A DNA stretch of 64,000 nucleotides from Eudasyphora cyanicolor (GCA_963930755.1 OZ005738.1:12159655-12223654); one strand, 5' to 3'; shown: positions 48,401 through 61,290, counted from the first letter of the stretch. Numbers and translations are program-made. The notes: generated from the sequence alone by a model not told the origin.

Positions 48401-49650
48401 TCATCAACGATGAACTTTTCTATAAGAAAAGTCATCAACGATGAACTTTTCTATAAGAAAAGTCATCAACGATGAACTTTTCTATACGAAAAGTCATCAA
48501 CGATGAACTTTTCTATACGAAAAGTCATCAACGATGAACTTTTCTATACGAAAAGTCATCAACGATGAACTTTTCTATACGAAAAGTCATCAACGATGAA
48601 CTTTTCTATACGAAAAGTCATCAACGATGAACTTTTCTATACGAAAAGTCATCAACGATGAACTTTTCTATACGAAAATTCATCAACGATGAACTTTTCT
48701 ATACGAAAAGTCATCAACGATGAATTTTTCTATACGAAAAGTCATCAACGATAAACTTTTCTATACGAAAAGTCATCAACGATGAACTTTTCTATAAGAA
48801 AAGTCATCAACGATAAACTTTTCTATACGAAAAGTCATCAACGATGAACTTTTCTATACGAAAAGTCATCAACGATGAACTTTTCTATACGAAAAGTCAT
48901 CAACGATGAACTTTTCTATGCGAAAAGTCATCAACGATGAACTTTTCTATACGAAAAGTCATAAACGATGAACTTTTCTATACGAAAAGTCATCAACGAT
49001 GAACTTTTCTATACGAAAAGTCATCAACGATGAACTTTTCTATACGAAAAGTCATCAACGATGAACTTTTCTATACGAAAAGTCATCAATGATGAACTTT
49101 TCTATACGAAAAGTCATCAACGATGAACTTTTCTATACGAAAAGTCATCAACGATGAACTTTTCTATACGAAAAGTCATCAACGATGAACTCTTCTATAC
49201 GAAAAGTCATCAACGATGAACTTTTCTATACAAAAAGTCATCAACGATGAACTTTTCTATACGAAAAGTCATCAACGATGAACTTTTCTATACGAAAAGT
49301 CATCAACGATGAACTTTTCTATACGAAAAGTCATCAACGATGAACTTTTCTATACGAAAAGTCATCAACGATGAACTTTTCTATACGAAAAGTCATCAAC
49401 GATGAACTTTTCTATACGAAAAGTCATCAACGATGAACTTTTCTATACGAAAAGTCATCAACGATGAACTTTTCTATACGGAGAGTCATCAACGATGAAC
49501 TTTTCTATACGAAAAGTCATCAACGATGAACTTTTCTATACGAAAAGTCATCAACGATGAACTTTTCTATACGGAAAGTCATCAACGATGAACTTTGCTA
49601 TACGAAAAGTCATCAACGATGAACATTTCTATAAGAAAAGTCATTAACAG
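45480..49650 (+). repeat. 31-bp palindromic minisatellite, block G
   Basis: About 134 units' length, forward with spacer AAC; loops TATAC and TATAA alternate in patches. Higher-order structure: the odd insert CTTAGTCGACTGTCC...TTTATAAAGACG occurs at 46731 and 48231, exactly 1500 bp apart. The variant pair CCTATATGAAAAGTCATC / AACGAAGAACTTTCC recurs 341 bp (11 units) apart near 46820 and 47160. Confidence 0.93.
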
Positions 49651-49654
49651 TGTC

Positions 49655-51285
49655 TAATACTTTGCTTTATGATTTAACAATAAAATTCGCAATACTGTTC
49701 TTGGATAATACACAAAAAACCTTTTAAATTGTTTCAACGAGATGGCCACATACATATATCTTTTCCACAATCGCGTGCCGAAGTGCAGCACTCTCATTCA
49801 ACAGGTCCTGCCTTCTTCTTACATGGACTTGTGAGGCAAAACGGTGTAACAACAAGTCTTACCCTTTGTCCATCCGTCTCATTTCACGCACAAAAGTAAC
49901 ATAAGAAAATTCTATATATTCGCCTGCCCCCAAAAAAAGGTTCAATGGAATACCGTAGACCTTGACCTTTTACATTTGACCCACATTTTTGGGGAAAACA
50001 AACGTTTTTCAAATGTGTCGACATCTTTGTTGCTTATGGATGTGAGAAAAAAAATTCAAATGTTCTCAACTTCTCATAGCTCGCACCAGCAGCAAGGAAG
50101 GAAGAAGGAGCAACAGCTTCACATCAGCTGTAGTGAGTGGCCAATGTCATGCAATGTCCTTGGCTATGAGGAGACAGTAGGAAAAAAAGCCAAAAGAGAC
50201 CAGACTATACTATACAAAAAAACCATTTCGTAGTCTACTGCTGCTAACTGCTATCCTTTTTTCTGTCCATATATCCCCAAGTAGCAAATCTTATGTTTGT
50301 AAGGATGTGTGACCGTATAAACGTCTGTAGCCAATGTCTGGGTGTGTGCCTCTGTGTGTGGCACCATGTCCGTCTAACCGTTTGTATCAGTAACTCGCAG
50401 TGTGTGTGTGTCCCATGTCTAAACCATTTCTAACACAAATACCAAAAATATAACACATACACATATATACCAAAAAAAAAACACGTTAGCAAGGATATGC
50501 AAAAAAGACCTTTGAATGAATGGTGTACAACATTCGAATGAAAAAACATGGGAAGGAGCAGAGAAGAATGAACAAACGGATAAGAGAAGAGTCTGGCAAA
50601 AAGGAAAATATTTCACACTCAACTCAAGCAAGAAATGTTGCTTGTCCTTGTCCCCCAAAAGCCCCAGTTAAACGGAGCACTCAAGCAGCAGGAGCAGCCA
50701 GCCAGTCAACCAAAAGAGATTGGAGACTTTACCCACAAAAATAGAACCCAAACAAACCGTCCAATTCTTGCCGGAGCTGTGTTGCATATATATACATATG
50801 TATGTATGTGCGATATCCTGTACCAAGGATGCAGACATATAAACAAACATTCAAAAAGTGAAAAATCCTTAACATGCTAAAGTCGTGTTAAGGTTCCTTT
50901 TTACTGCTGCTGACTTCCTACCTTCCTTCCGTCCGTCCGTCTCAGCCCGTTCTTCTAAGTATTCTCATCTGTTTCTTTGGTTATTCCGGCGGGCTTTTGG
51001 CTACAACTTTGGTGTGGCAAAGGAATTACCCTTTGTAATATGGGTGAGTAACACAGAATGTTTCTTTTTCTTATGGTCCTTTTTGGTTCAAATTTTCAAA
51101 AAAAAAACATCATCAACATGTGGTGGTTTTACCAAAAACAGATTCGTTATCTATGGGGCAGATGTTTCCTGTTTTGGTTTTCATAACACTCACTTGTTAT
51201 TGGTCTCAATTGATAAGTGTTTCTTTGGGATACAATTTCGAAGAGCTCATTCATCTCAAGTGACAGAAATAATTTTGAAAAGACT
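49655..51285. other. Unique-looking non-coding DNA between blocks G and H
   Basis: GT/TG simple sequence near 50340-50412, a TATG patch near 50787-50805 and a short TCCGTCCG run near 50928-50940. Frames (49976-50233, 50520-50880, 50885-51376) overlap each other in different frames and show no domain. Confidence 0.45.
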
Positions 51286-51289
51286 TCTC

Positions 51290-54200
51290 TCTATTGATGA
51301 AAGAAAAGTCGTCTCTGTAGACGAAATTTTTAACACGACAGAAGTCGTCTCTTTACATGACCGTATTTTCTTATAGAAAAGTTTATCGTTGATGACTTTT
51401 CTAATAGAAAAGTTCATCGTTGATGACATTTCTTATAGAAAAGTTCATCGTTGATGACTTTCTCATAGAAAAGTTCATCCTGGATGACTTTTCTTATAGA
51501 AAAGTTCATCCTGGATGACTTTTCTTATAGAAAAGTTCATCCTGGATGACTTTTCTTATAGAAAAGTTCATCCTGGATGACTTTTCTTATAGAAAAGTTC
51601 ATCCTGGATGACTTTTCTTATAGAAAAGTTCATCCTGGATGACTTTTTTTATAGAAAAGTTCATCCTGGATGACTTTTTTTATAGAAAAGTTCATCCTGG
51701 ATGACTTTTCTTATAAAAAAGTTCATCCTGGATGACTTTTCTTATAAAAAAGTTCATCGTTGATGACTTTTCTTATAGAAAAGTTCATCGTTGATGACTT
51801 TTCTTATAGAAAAGTTCATCGTTGATGACTTTTCTTATAGAAAAGTTCATCGTTGATGACTTTTCTTATAGAAAAGTTCATCGTTGATGACTTCTCTTAT
51901 AGAAAAGTTCATTGTTGATGACTTTTCTTATAGAAAAGTTCATCGTTGATGACTTTTCTTATAGAAAAGTTCATCGTTGATGACTTTTCTTATAGAAAAG
52001 TTCATCGTTGATGACTTTTCTTATAGAAAAGTTCATCGTTGATGACTTTTCTTATAGAAAAGTTCATGGTTGATGAATTTTCTTATAGAAAAGTTCATGG
52101 TTGATGAATTTTCTTATAGAAAAGTTCATGGTTGATGACTTTTCTTAGAAAAAGTTTATCTTTGATGACTTTTCTTATAGAAAAGATCATCGTTGATGAC
52201 TTTTCTGATTGAAAAATTCATCGTTGATGAATTTACTTATAGAAAAGTTCATGGTTGATGAATTTACTTATAGAAAAGTTCATGGTTGATGACTTTTCTT
52301 AGAAAAAGTTTATCTTTGATGACTTTTCTTATAGAAAAGATCATCGTTGATGACCTTTCTTATAGAAAAATTCATCGTTGATGAATTTTCTTATAGAAAA
52401 GTTCATGGTTGATGAATTTTCTTATAGAAAAGTTCATGGTTGATGAATTTTCTTATAGAAAAGTTCTTGACTTTTCTTATAGAAAAATTCATCGTTGATG
52501 AATTTTCTTATAGAAAAGTTCATGGTTGATGACTTTTCTTAGAAAAAGTTTATCTTTGATGACTTTTCTTATAGAAAAGATCATCGTTGATGACCTTTCT
52601 TATAGAAAAATTCATCGTTGATGAATTTTCTTATAGAAAAGTTCATGGTTGATGAATTTTCTTATAGAAAAGTTCTTGGTTGATGACTTTTCTTATAGAA
52701 AATATCATCGTTGATGACTTTTCTTATAGAAAAATTCATCGTTGATGAATTTTCTTATAGAAAAGTTCATGGTTAATGACTTTTCTTAGAAAAAGTTTAT
52801 CGTTGATGACTTTTCTTAGCGAAAAGTTTATCTTTGATGACTCTTCTTATAGAAAAGTTTATCTTTGATGACTTTTCCTATAGAAAAGTTCATCTTTGAT
52901 GACTTTTCTTATAGACAAGTTCATCGTTGATGACTTTTCTTATAGAAAAGTTCATCGTTGATGACTTTTCCTATAGAAAAGTTCAACGTTGATGACTTTT
53001 CCTATAGAAAAGTTCATGGTTGATGACTTTTCCTATAGAAAAGTTCATGGTTGATGACTTTTCTTATAGAAAAGTTCATCGTTGATGACTTTTCTTATAG
53101 AAAAGTTCATCGTTGATGACTTTTCTTATAGAAAAGTTCATGGTTGATGAATTTTCTTATAGAAAAGTTCATGGTTGATGACTTTTCTTAGAAAAAGTTT
53201 AACTTTGATGACTTTTCTTATAGAAAAGATCATCGTTGATGACTTTTCTTATTGAAAAATTCATCGTTGATGAATTTACTTATAGAAAAGTTAATGGTTG
53301 ATGAATTTACTTATAGAAAAGTTCATGGTTGATGACTTTTCTTAGAAAAAGTTTATCTTTGATGACTTTTCTTATAGAAAAGATCATCGTTGATGACCTT
53401 TCTTATAGAAAAATTCATCGTTGATGAATTTTCTTATAGAAAAGTTCATGGTTGATGAATTTTCTTATAGAAAAGTTCATGGTTGATGACTTTTCTTAGA
53501 AAAAGTTTATCTTTGATGACTTTTCTTATAGAAAAGATCATCGTTGATGACCTTTCTTATAGAAAAATTCATCGTTGATGAATTTTCTTATAGAAAAGTT
53601 CATGGTTGATGAATTTTCTTATAGAAAAGTTCATGGTTGATGACTTTTCTTATAGAAAATATCATCGTTGATGACTTTTCTTATAGAAAAATTCATCGTT
53701 GATGAATTTTCTTATAGAAAAGTTCATGGTTAATGACTTTTCTTAGAAAAAGTTTATCGTTGATGACTTTTCTTAGCGAAAAGTTTATCTTTGATGACTT
53801 TTCTTATAGAAAAGTTTATCTTTGATGACTTTTCCTATGGAAAAGTTCATCTTTGATGACTTTTCTTATAGAAAAGTTCATCGCTGATGACTTTTCTTAG
53901 AAAAAGTTTATCTTTGATGACTTTTCTTATAGAAAAGATCATCGTTGATGACTTTTCTTATAGAAAAATTCATCGTTGATGAATTTTCTTATAGAAAAGT
54001 TCATGGTTGATGAATTTTCTTATAGAAAAGTTCATGGTTAATGACTTTTCTTAGAAAAAGTTTAACGTTGATGACTTTTCTTAGCGAAAAGTTTATCTTT
54101 GATGACTTTTCTTATAGAAAAGTTTATCTTTGATGACTTTTCTTATAGAAAAGTTCATCGTTGATGACTTTTCTTATAGAAAAGTTCATCGTCGATGACT

Positions 54201-56310
54201 TTTCTTGTAGAAAAGTTCATCGTCGATGACTTTTCTTGTAGAAAAGTTCATCGTTGATGACTTTTCTTATAGAAAAGTTCATCGTTGATGACTTTTCTTA
54301 TAGAAAAGTTCATCGTTGATGACTTTTCTTATAGAAAAGTTCATCGTTGATGACTTTTCTTATAGAAAAGTTCATCGTTGATGACTTTTCTTATAGAAAA
54401 GTTCATCGTTGATGACTTTTCTTATAGAAAAGTTCATCGTTGATGACTTTTCTTATAGAAAAGTTCATCGTTGATGACTTTCTTATAGAAAAGTTCATCG
54501 TTGATGACTTTTCTTATAGAAAAGTTCATGGTTGATGAATTTTCTTATAGAAAAGTTCATGGTTGATGACTTTTCTTAGAAAAAGTTTATCTTTGATGAC
54601 TTTTCTTATAGAAAAGATCATCGTTGATGACTTTTCTTATTGAAAAATTCATCGTTGATGAATTTACTTATAGAAAAGTTCATGGTTGATGAATTTACTT
54701 ATAGAAAAGTTCATGGTTGATGACTTTTCTTAGAAAAAGTTTATCTTTGATGACTTTTCTTATAGAAAAGATCATCGTTGATGACCTTTCTTATAGAAAA
54801 ATTCATCGTTGATGAATTTTCTTATAGAAAAGTTCATGGTTGATGAATTTTCTTATAGAAAAGTTCTTGACTTTTCTTATAGAAAAATTCATCGTTGATG
54901 AATTTTCTTATAGAAAAGTTCATGGTTGATGAATTTTCTTATAGAAAAGTTCATGGTTGATGACTTTTCTTAGAAAAAGTTTATCTTTGATGACTTTTCT
55001 TATAGAAAAGATCATCGTTGATGACCTTTCTTATAGAAAAATTCATCGTTGATGAATTTTCTTATAGAAAAGTTCATGGTTGATGAATTTTCTTATAGAA
55101 AAGTTCATGGTTGATGACTTTTCTTATAGAAAATATCATCAAATATCATGAATTTTCTTATAGAAAAGTTCATGGTTAATGACTTTTCTTAGAAAAAGTT
55201 TATCGTTGATGACTTTTCTTAGCGAAAAGTTTATCTTTGATGACTTTTCTTATAGAAAAGTTTATCTTTGATGACTTTTCCTATAGAAAAGTTCATCTTT
55301 GATGACTTTTCTTATAGAAAAGTTCATCTTTGATGACTTTTCTTATAGAAAAGTTCATCGCTGATGACTTTTCTTAGAAAAAGTTTATCTTTGATGACTT
55401 TTCTTATAGAAAAGATCATCGTTGATGACTTTTCTTATAGAAAAATTCATCGTTGATGAATTTTCTTATAGAAAAGTTCATGGTTGATGAATTTTCTTAT
55501 AGAAAAGTTCATGGTTAATGACTTTTCTTAGAAAAAGTTTATCTTTGATGACTTTTCTTATAGAAAAGTTTATCTTTGATGACTTTTCTTATAGAAAAGT
55601 TTATCTTTGATGACTTTTCTTATAGAAAATTTTATCTTTGATGACTTTTCTTATAGAAAAGTTCATCGTTGATGACTTTTCTTATAGAAAAGTTCATCGT
55701 TGATGACTTTTCTTATAGAAAAGTTCATCGTTGATGACTTTTCTTATAGAAAAGTTCATCGTTGATGACTTTTCCTATAGAAAAGTTCATGGTTGATGAC
55801 TTTTCCTATAGAAAAGTTCATGGTTGATGATTTTTCTTATAGAAAAGTTCATTGTTGATGACTTTTCTTATAGAAAAGTTCATCGTTGATGACTTTTCTT
55901 ATAGAAAAGTTCATCGTTGATGACTGTTCTTATAGAAAAGTTCATCGTTGATGACTGTTCTTATAGAAAAGTTCATCGTTGATGACTGTTCTTATAGAAA
56001 AATTCATCGTTTATGACTTTTCTTATAGAAAAGTTCATCGTTGATGACTTTTCTTATAGAAAAGTTCATCGTTGATGACTGTTCTTATAGAAAAGTTCAT
56101 CGTTGATGACTTTTCTTATAGAAAATTTCATCGTTGATGACTTTTCTTATAGAAAATTTCATCGTTGATTACTTTTCTTATAGAAAAGTTCATCGTTGAT
56201 GTTTTTTCTTATAGAAAAGTTCATCGTTGATGACTTTTCTTATAGAAAAGTTTATCTTTGATGACTTTTCTTAGCGAAAAGTTTATCTTTAATGACTTTT
56301 CTTATATACG
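51290..56310 (-). repeat. 31-bp palindromic minisatellite, block H
   Basis: About 160 units' length, the largest block, reverse type: GATGACTTTTC, loop TTATA (CTATA in some), GAAAAGTTCATC, spacer GTT, with CTG between about 51470 and 51730. The middle (52.1-55.6 kb) is a higher-order array built from variant units (TTAGAAAAAGTTTATCTTTG, AAAAGATCATC, TTCATGGTTGATGAATTTTC). The marker GATGAATTTACTTATAG appears as pairs near 52227, 53269 and 54657. The left edge (51290-51370) is degenerate. Confidence 0.92.
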
Positions 56311-56314
56311 ATTT

Positions 56315-58260
56315 TCCCAGAAGTCTTTACAAACCACTTTCCTTTCGTTTACAGACATGGTTTTTCCCTTTTTTTATTCGCTTTTCCGGCAACTACTAGG
56401 AGTTATGATGATGATGGATTCTGCCTCCTTTTTAAGGCGTCATAATCAAAAACCAATAATCCCAACGCAATCCCTATCAAGAACAGTTAATAACCGCATC
56501 CATATGTTTAAATTGCATACCGAAATCCTGTCAATACAAGACTCACGCACTTTCCGCGTAAAAGCCATTCCATCAGACCACATTTCATGAACTCCACTTG
56601 CCGGAAGAGTAGTGGTGAGAAGCTGAATTATACTGCCTATATGATGAAGTAAAAATGCAGAAAACTGCAATAATATTTTGACCATACACACCCACAACAA
56701 CAACTGGACACGACTGGAGTGCCACGCACTTCTGTGTCTGTGGCATATCCTGGTTATCCTGTGACACGCATCGTTTGGCCAGGCTGAGTCAACCAGCCTT
56801 CATGCAAATGTGTGTTGTGGAAGTGCGTGGCGTTGCGTTGCGTGGGATGTTTATGGATTGCAGTGCAGGTCATAGATTGCAGAATTGACTGACTGCCTGA
56901 CTGGATAGAGTGGCTGGTTGTTTTATCCAGACTTCAAGGTCATGTAGTATGTTTTCGCTCGTAATAGTTTCATTCACGCAGTGGCATTTACACGGTCTTC
57001 CTTGGGCGCACTTTCCCTCCCTCTCTCTCTCCCTTCTCCACTGACTTTTTGACACTGTTGCCCAACAGACAGTTAACGTGGCTTTTTGACTTTCCGGGTT
57101 GATTTTTGTGCAAGTTTGTTCCGTGTATATGTGGGTTCTGGTATACACCAAGGCCAAATTGATGCATTTTGTCCTTTGCCACCCTTATATTTTAAAAATG
57201 TCAATAAGGACATCTGTTGGGGTGTCAATATTTGTATGCGTTTCAATTTCGTTGGGCGTCCTTGTTTATGGAGGGTCTTTCTCCCCCCAATAAAAAACGT
57301 TTAACGGTCAATGTGACACGCACTCACGCATGGAATGTAATTTTCAAATTGTTGGAATTTTTTAAAGGCGTATCTGGAGTTTATTTAAGTGTTCGTCAGA
57401 GTTATAAATAAAATATTTAAATTTCTTAATCCTTCCTTCACTCTTTAAGAGTCTTCTTCTAATTCAAATCTGTTAATGCGAATACATTTTCATATTCTTC
57501 TATTGTTTTATTAATCAATTTTCATACATTTCTTCACATCATATCCAATGTTTTGCATAAAAATCCAATTAATTGCAAACAATTTTTTGTCAAAGCTTTG
57601 TTTGCAAACAACAGCTCATAACTCATTACAGTTGCAATGCGATCAATTTCCAATTCAAACATTCATATTCGCACCTTCCTTCGTACCTATACAATATGGG
57701 TCGTTTGGGACATGCAATTTACAATTGGTTTGGTAATAACTTCCTATCTCTCTCTAACAAACGTATATTGAGTATTTATTAATAAATCGCTGAAGCTGTA
57801 AAGCCAAATGAAGAAGACGTAGAGGTAGAATTCTTGAAATTACAATAAGAATTTAATTTGCATTTTGTGTTGTTGCCTTGTGTGTGTGTCTGTTTTGTTA
57901 TCAATACAATTTGCCAATTTTGCCAAGAAATGAAGTCAAATCGAAATCGAATCGGCCTCATATGTGGTGCTGGTGGCGGCTGCATGCATGTGGCAGCAAC
58001 CACTCATTGCTGGTGCAATAGCTGCAGCAACATCAATAGCTGGCCTGGCTATAATAGCTGTTGCAGCAACGAGCCACGGCAACGGCAGCATCAATATTAT
58101 CATCATCTGACAAATGCATAATACGAGTACATGGCAAATGTATCTGCATTTAGTTTATTCTTTTTTCTCTCCATCTTCTTCTTCTTGAGAATAGCTTACA
58201 AAACACCAACAGCACCTTGTAAAAAACGGGCGGTTTGGGTGGACTGGGCACAGTGTTTGG
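56315..58260. other. Unique-looking non-coding DNA
   Basis: Composition is more balanced than in the array regions, with GCAACA/GCTGCA-type patches near 57975-58090. Frames up to 110 codons overlap on both strands and carry no recognised motif. It could be intronic. Nothing more can be supported. Confidence 0.45.
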
Positions 58261-58269
58261 GTCCGCAAA

Positions 58270-59700
58270 TAGAGTAGAGTAGATTCTATTGAGATCAAAA
58301 ATAAATTTGAATTTCTTAAAGCTCCGAAAATTACAAAATATTTACCAGTGTTGAACCTTTTAGGTACTTGGAAGCAATAGATAATCCAGAGAGAGAAAAT
58401 TCATTTAGCTCCGAAGTTCTAAATGAACCCTTTGTAATATAGGAAACGAATGTTTCTCGAAGAGACCATCTTGTCTCAATGGCTAAGGTCGATTTGTCAT
58501 TCAACACTATCATGATGAGGCTAGAAGCAACTCCAATATTAAGTTATCGGATATTAAAGCAATTTTCGGAGTAGTCAAATGAATCACTCATTAGGAGGGT
58601 AGACGATGTGAGGTCGAAGGACCAAATTCCCTGTGGTCAGCTGTATCAACGATCGATGGAATAGATTTTATTGAGATCAAAAATAAATTTGAATTACTTA
58701 AAGTTCCGAAAATTACAAAATATTTATCACAGCTGAACCTTTTTGGTGTTTTGAAGAAAAAGAGTAAGCCTGAAACAGAAAATTCATTTAGATCCGAAGT
58801 TCTACATGAACCCTTTGTAAAATAGGAAAAACAAGGGTTTCTCGATGAGACCATATAGTCGCAACAGATAAGGTCGATTTGTCATTCAACACTATCATGA
58901 CGCGGCTAGAAGCATCTGCAATACTAAGTAATCGGCTGTGAAAGCCGGAGTAGTCAAATGGAACACTCATCAGTATAGAAGGTAGATGATGTGAGGTCGA
59001 AGGACCAAATTCCCCGTGGTCAGCTGTATCAACGATCGATAGAAGAGATTTTATTGAGATCAAAAATAAATTGAATTTCTTAAAGCTCTGAAAATTACAA
59101 AATCTTTACCAGTGCTGAACTTTTTAGGTACTTGGAGGCAATAGGGTAATCCAAAGACAGAAAATTCATTTAGATCCGTAGTTCTATATTAACTCTTTGT
59201 AATAAAGATAACGAAAGTTCCTCGAAAAGCCCATCTGAGTAGTCAAATGAGTTTTCGGAGTAGTCAAATGAATCACTCATTAGGAGGGTAGACGATGTGA
59301 GGTCGATGGACCAAATTCCTTGTGGTCAGCTGTATCAACGACCGATGGAATAGATTTTATTGAGATCAAAAATTAATTTAAATTTCTTAATGCTCCGAAA
59401 ATTACAAAATATTTAGCACAGCAGAACCTTTTTGGTACTTTGAAGCAAAAGAGTAAGCCTGAAACAGAAAATTAATTTATATCCGAAGTTCTACATTAAT
59501 TCTTTGTAACATAGATAACGAAAGTTTCTCGAAGAGACCATTTGGTCTCCACAGCTAAGGTCGGTTTGACATTTAACACTATCATGATGAGGCTAGAAGC
59601 ATCTCTAATACGAAGTTATCGGCTGTTAAAGCAATTTTCGGAGTTGTGTTTCGGAGAAGTCAAATGAAACACTCATCAGGATAGACGGTAGACGATGTGA
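58270..59700. repeat. Tandem repeat, period about 382 bp, four units
   Basis: The phrase GATT(C/T)TATTGAGATCAAAAA starts units at 58282, 58664, 59047 and 59353 (spacings 382, 383 and 306, the last with a deletion). Each unit continues with CTCCGAAAATTACAAAATATT, GAACCTTTTTGG, GAAAATTCATTTAGATCCG, TCAACACTATCATGA, GGTCAGCTGTATCAACGATC. Minus-strand frames of 60-91 codons arise from the repeat and are not genes. Confidence 0.85.
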
Positions 59701-60960
59701 GGTGGAAGCTGTATCCACAATTGCTGTTGTAAACGATCGCTGGAAATGATTTAGTAAATGATATTCCGAAATTTTCGGCATGGCGGTAAACGATCGATTG
59801 AGATCTATAGAAATGAATCAAACCTATATAAAGAAACATTTAAAGAAAGTAGTACACAACACTGTTTGTAATAAAGAATTCAAACAGGTCACAAATAGTC
59901 ACCTCAGTCGGCTACTTTGAGGATCATAACTGTTGATATGAGTTATGAGTTTAGAAACATCTCCAGTAGTGAAATTATCGGTTGTAATTTCAATCGATAA
60001 AATTTTTCGGAGTAATCGATGTAACGAATAGTCTGAATAACCTGACGACAACTATCTTTTACGTAAATAACCGCAGGTGATTGGGTAAAGTGCATATTGA
60101 AGACTAGTCGAAGGACCAAATTCATCGACCAAAGGATCGATTGGGATCAATCGAAATAAATCAAATTTATGTAGAGTACCGGCATCAATATAAAGAATCG
60201 AGAAGTCAAGGGGTTAAAGTATACATCGGAGGACCAGGTTCCGCCTAGTCAGCTGTATAAAGCATTACCGTAGTAAACAATCGACGGAGACCGTCTTGGT
60301 AAGGGATTTTCCATAATTTTCGAAACTAAATAAACGATTGATTTGGATCTGTAGAAATGAATCAATCATGTATAGAAAATTTTCATATGGGTACAGAAAC
60401 GACCGAAGGCGTTGCTGGTGTAAACAATCCCGAAATAAATCAAACATGAATAAGTAGAGTAATTGCCAATCTGATAATGACTAGGCTAAAGTCGATAAGG
60501 TAGAGTATACATCAAAGACTAGTCGAAGGAACAAATTCGAAGTGGTCAGCTGTGTAAATTATTATTGGTGATTATTATGGTAAGGAATCCTCCGAAATTG
60601 TCGGTATGGTGGTATACGATCGATTGTGATCAACAGAACTTGCATAGAGAATTGTCATATTGATAAAGAAGCGACCAAAGTCATTATTATGCCACGAAGA
60701 CTAGGGGGAGAACCAAAAAACAAGCAAGTGACAAATGATTCGACCGAAGAAGGCTAGCCAAACAAATTAGATCCGAAGCTCTCAACAGCTTCCTATGTAT
60801 AGAATCTGAGGACCGTAAATGATGATGTCTACAGTTAAGGTCGTTCTATATTGATCTTTGTAAACTAAAGTTAACGAGATTAGCACTTCAGAACGAACGA
60901 TCTACAACAATCGTTGGTGATAAAGGAATCGAATGTCTTCCATGCTAAAACATCCAACAC
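59701..60960. repeat. Degenerate continuation of the 382-bp repeat
   Basis: Scattered shared phrases continue: TCCGAAATT.TCGG..TGG.GGTA.ACGATCGATTG near 59770 and 60588, CGAAACTAAATAAACGATTGAT near 60321, GTAGAAATGAATCAA near 60350, AGTCGAAGGACCAAATTC near 60105 and 60525. The units are too diverged for an exact period. Confidence 0.55.
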
Positions 60961-61141
60961 TATCGCTAAGAGCCCAGAAGTAAATCCAGTACCGATGTTA
61001 TTGAACTAAACGAAGCTGTTGGTATACTTTTTGGCAATGGTAAGGGGGAATTTAAGAGGTCGTTTTGGTAGGAGTTTTTTGAAACACACTATTCAAAAGG
61101 AAAATTTTGAGCAATGATCGACATGACAAGCGTTGTGGGTT

Positions 61142-61290
61142 GACCCATTAGAGTGCTCCAATCGAGTCCAAATGTATGACCGAACCCCACTAACTTTTGA
61201 GGCCCGACCCACCCATGCCAGTGGCACACCCCCTGTAACCCCCTGGGGGTTCCATACATTTGGACTCGATTGGAGCACTCTAAATGGGTC
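61142..61290. repeat. Foldback with 37-bp arms
   Basis: GACCCAT.TAGAGTGCTCCA then ATCGAGTCCAAATGTATG at 61142-61178 is mirrored as the reverse complement at 61253-61290, with a single one-base indel. The 74-bp loop is C/G-rich (CACCCCCTGTAACCCCCTGGGGG). A transcript of either strand would form a long stable hairpin. It is probably the core of a foldback or miniature inverted-repeat element; no target duplication is obvious. Confidence 0.85.

Noticed and set aside
50885..51376. 163-codon plus-strand frame before block H
   Set aside because: Phe/Ser-rich low-complexity translation that runs into the degenerate edge of the minisatellite, with no motif.
20545..56310. Palindromic 31-bp repeats resembling a CRISPR array
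   Set aside because: There are no unique spacers of constant length between repeats: units are head to tail with only 3 nt between palindromes. The DNA is animal and there are no cas-like genes.
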